From JANYCD01 sp043738385 (GTDB lineage: Bacteria > Pseudomonadota > Gammaproteobacteria > Burkholderiales > Rhodocyclaceae): a stretch of 6,857 nucleotides of DNA. A program made the position numbers and the translations under genes. Where the stretch lies: contig JAYUGL010000050.1 in assembly GCA_043738385.1 (NCBI GenBank), forward strand, positions 1 through 6,857. Direction: 5' to 3'. The notes beneath the pieces were generated by a model. The model searched no databases. It was not told the origin of the DNA and worked only from the letters and a program-made list of their open reading frames with translations. Shown piece after piece: positions 6,140 to 6,857 of this stretch (position 1 is its first letter; each line of letters opens with the position of its first letter).

Positions 6140-6544
6140 TCAGGCGTCCGGCCGATACGGTTGTCCCAGCGATACCGGCGAATTGAGCCGGATCTTATTG
6201 ATGTCGCGGGAGATGATGACCAGCACGATGATGGTCGCCCAGTACGGGAGCGACGACAGGAACTGGGCCGGCACGTCAAGCTGCACGCCGGAGCCCTGCA
6301 CGAACAATTGCGCAATCATCACGCCGCCAAACAGGTACGCGCCTACCAGCACCCGCAGGGGCCGCCAGGTCGCGAAGACTACGAGCGCCAGCGCAATCCA
6401 GCCGCGGCCCGCGATCATGCCCTCGACCCACAGCGGCGTATAGAACACGGACAGGAACGCGCCGCTGACACCGGCCATTGCGCCGCCGAAGAGCGTCGCC
6501 AGATAGCGGATGCGAATCACGCTGTACCCTAACGGATAGGCTTT
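6140..6544 (-). pseudogene. truncated ABC transporter permease, COG1079 (YufQ/BMP-type nucleoside permease) C-terminal part
   Basis: The minus frame encodes about 134 residues strongly like the end of the COG1079 permeases that, with a BMP-type binding lipoprotein, import purine nucleosides or related compounds. Landmarks are L-G-Y-S-V-I-R-I-R-Y-L-A-T-L-F-G-G, then Y-T-P-L-W-V-E-G-M, A-G-R-G-W-I-A-L-A-L-V-V-F-A-T-W-R-P, G-A-Y-L-F-G-G, L-P-Y-W-A-T-I-I-V-L-V-I-I-S-R-D and the C-terminal Q-P-Y-R-P-D-A. Three to four membrane segments remain. Full-length relatives are about 300 residues, so more than half is missing. Homology persists upstream of the GTG at 6520 (K-A-Y-P-L-G-Y) and ends abruptly at an in-frame TGA at 6545-6547, beyond which nothing resembles the family. 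No ribosome binding site or start is expected there. The tail is undamaged, so the loss may be recent. It converges on the regulator gene. Confidence 0.85.
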
Positions 6545-6622
6545 TCAACCATCTGGGGCCGGTATCGCACCTATCGTCAGCCCTCGATCTACATCAAAAC
6601 CCTCGCCTTTCCTGCAGAAATC

Positions 6623-6635
6623 CCTGCCCGGCAGG
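6623..6635. repeat. 13-base perfect dyad CCTGCC-C-GGCAGG
   Basis: Six-base arms flank one central base. No T-run follows and the loop is too small for a terminator hairpin, so if it is functional it would be a protein-binding site. Its occurrence by chance in GC-rich DNA is quite possible. Confidence 0.35.
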
Positions 6636-6676
6636 TCCACCACCAAAATGCGCTGTTCGAGAGAGTAATTCTATTT

Positions 6677-6689
6677 ACTGTTCAACAGT
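6677..6689. repeat. 13-base perfect dyad ACTGTT-C-AACAGT
   Basis: Six-base arms with one central base lie in AT-rich DNA just before the possible insertion-sequence terminus. The architecture resembles a small repressor operator. The inner spacing is three bases, so it is not the CTGT-N8-ACAG box of LexA. Confidence 0.35.
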
Positions 6690-6696
6690 GCCATAA

Positions 6697-6715
6697 GGGC
6701 ATCTCTAAAAATTGC
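6697..6715 (+). mobile_element. possible left terminus of another insertion sequence
   Basis: The stretch GGGCATCTCTAAAAATTGC has the look of an IS terminal repeat (terminal GGG, then a conserved A/T-rich block) and lies 67 bases before a plus-strand coding start, as in many small insertion sequences. The other end is beyond the window, so neither an inverted partner nor a target duplication can be seen. Low confidence. Confidence 0.25.
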
Positions 6716-6782
6716 AAAAAAACCCAATAAATTGGTCCACGGTCAAGGCAGGCAGCACGTTGAATGGCAATTGAAGCGAGCG

Positions 6783-6857
6783 ATGGCGGGGAAGACGATG
6801 AAGCTGGAAAAGAAGGCCAAGAAGAATCGGGCGAGGAACTATGTGGCGGGGCTGTTC
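6783..6857 (+). CDS. N-terminal 25 residues of an unidentified ORF, possibly a transposase (runs off window)
   Basis: From the ATG at 6783 the frame stays open to the window edge and 22 of 25 codons end in G or C, much stronger coding bias than the other plus frames. The start of the product is basic (MAGKTMKLEKKAKKNRARNY) and continues V-A-G-L-F. A basic stretch leading to R-A-x-x-Y-V-x-G-L-L is how some IS701/IS4-type transposases begin, which would fit the possible terminus upstream. With only 25 residues this is a suggestion, not an identification. The frame is also open upstream of the ATG and the ribosome binding site is weak, so the true start is uncertain. Confidence 0.4.
   Translation, partial: MAGKTMKLEKKAKKNRARNYVAGLF

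Larger units (their letters stand above)
6545..6782. other. gene-free junction region between truncated permease and the edge ORF
   Basis: No supported gene lies here. The first 130 bases are GC-rich without coding signals; from about 6665 the DNA turns AT-rich. Two short perfect dyads (6623-6635 and 6677-6689) and a possible insertion-sequence terminus (6697-6715) are listed separately. The region starts at the exact point where the permease homology breaks, so it includes a recombination junction. Confidence 0.5.

Noticed and set aside
1..6857. CRISPR arrays, tRNA or rRNA genes, tandem repeats
   Set aside because: I saw no regularly spaced repeats and no cloverleaf or rRNA-like stretch on either strand.

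Overview
The window is GC-rich with strongly G/C-biased third codon positions. Its gene families (TRAP transporter, LysR regulator, purine-type ABC permease, IS256-type transposase) are typical of a metabolically versatile proteobacterium. An alphaproteobacterium of the Bradyrhizobium/Rhodopseudomonas type is my best guess, but a betaproteobacterium is not excluded by anything I can see.

Layout. At the left edge (1-263) is the 3' end of an IS256-family insertion sequence: the last 63 codons of the transposase and a probable right terminal repeat. It is followed by a gene-poor stretch (264-622) holding a decayed scrap of an integrase-type (rve/DDE) transposase on the minus strand (392-541). 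The core (623-4785, minus strand) is one compact operon, read right to left: an M24 (creatinase/Xaa-Pro-peptidase-like) protein, then the three subunits of a TRAP transporter, DctP (periplasmic binding protein), DctQ (small membrane subunit) and DctM (large membrane subunit). A 302-base AT-richer divergent control region (4786-5087) separates the operon from a LysR-type regulator on the plus strand (5088-6053). Converging on the regulator is the C-terminal 40-45% of a COG1079-type ABC permease (6140-6544, minus), cut off at its 5' side. The right edge (6545-6857) holds two short perfect dyads, a possible IS terminus and the first codons of a plus-strand ORF that runs out of the window.

How the genes work together (inference). 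The LysR-type protein probably controls the divergent operon through a site in the shared intergenic region, where a T-N11-A dyad overlaps the expected -35 of the regulator gene and lies upstream of a candidate operon promoter. DctP would capture a carboxylate-bearing solute in the periplasm, DctQM would import it using an ion gradient, and the M24 protein would cleave or otherwise act on it in the cytoplasm. The substrate cannot be read from sequence; an acylated or peptide-like amide, or a C-N compound of the creatine type, would fit. The M24 protein has Lys at a position where metal-dependent relatives have a metal-binding Glu, so it may follow non-metallopeptidase chemistry.

The intact module lies between remnants of mobile DNA and a beheaded permease gene, which suggests rearrangement or transfer. 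The most interesting candidate here is the regulator / M24 / TRAP cassette itself; I see no wholly new type of system.
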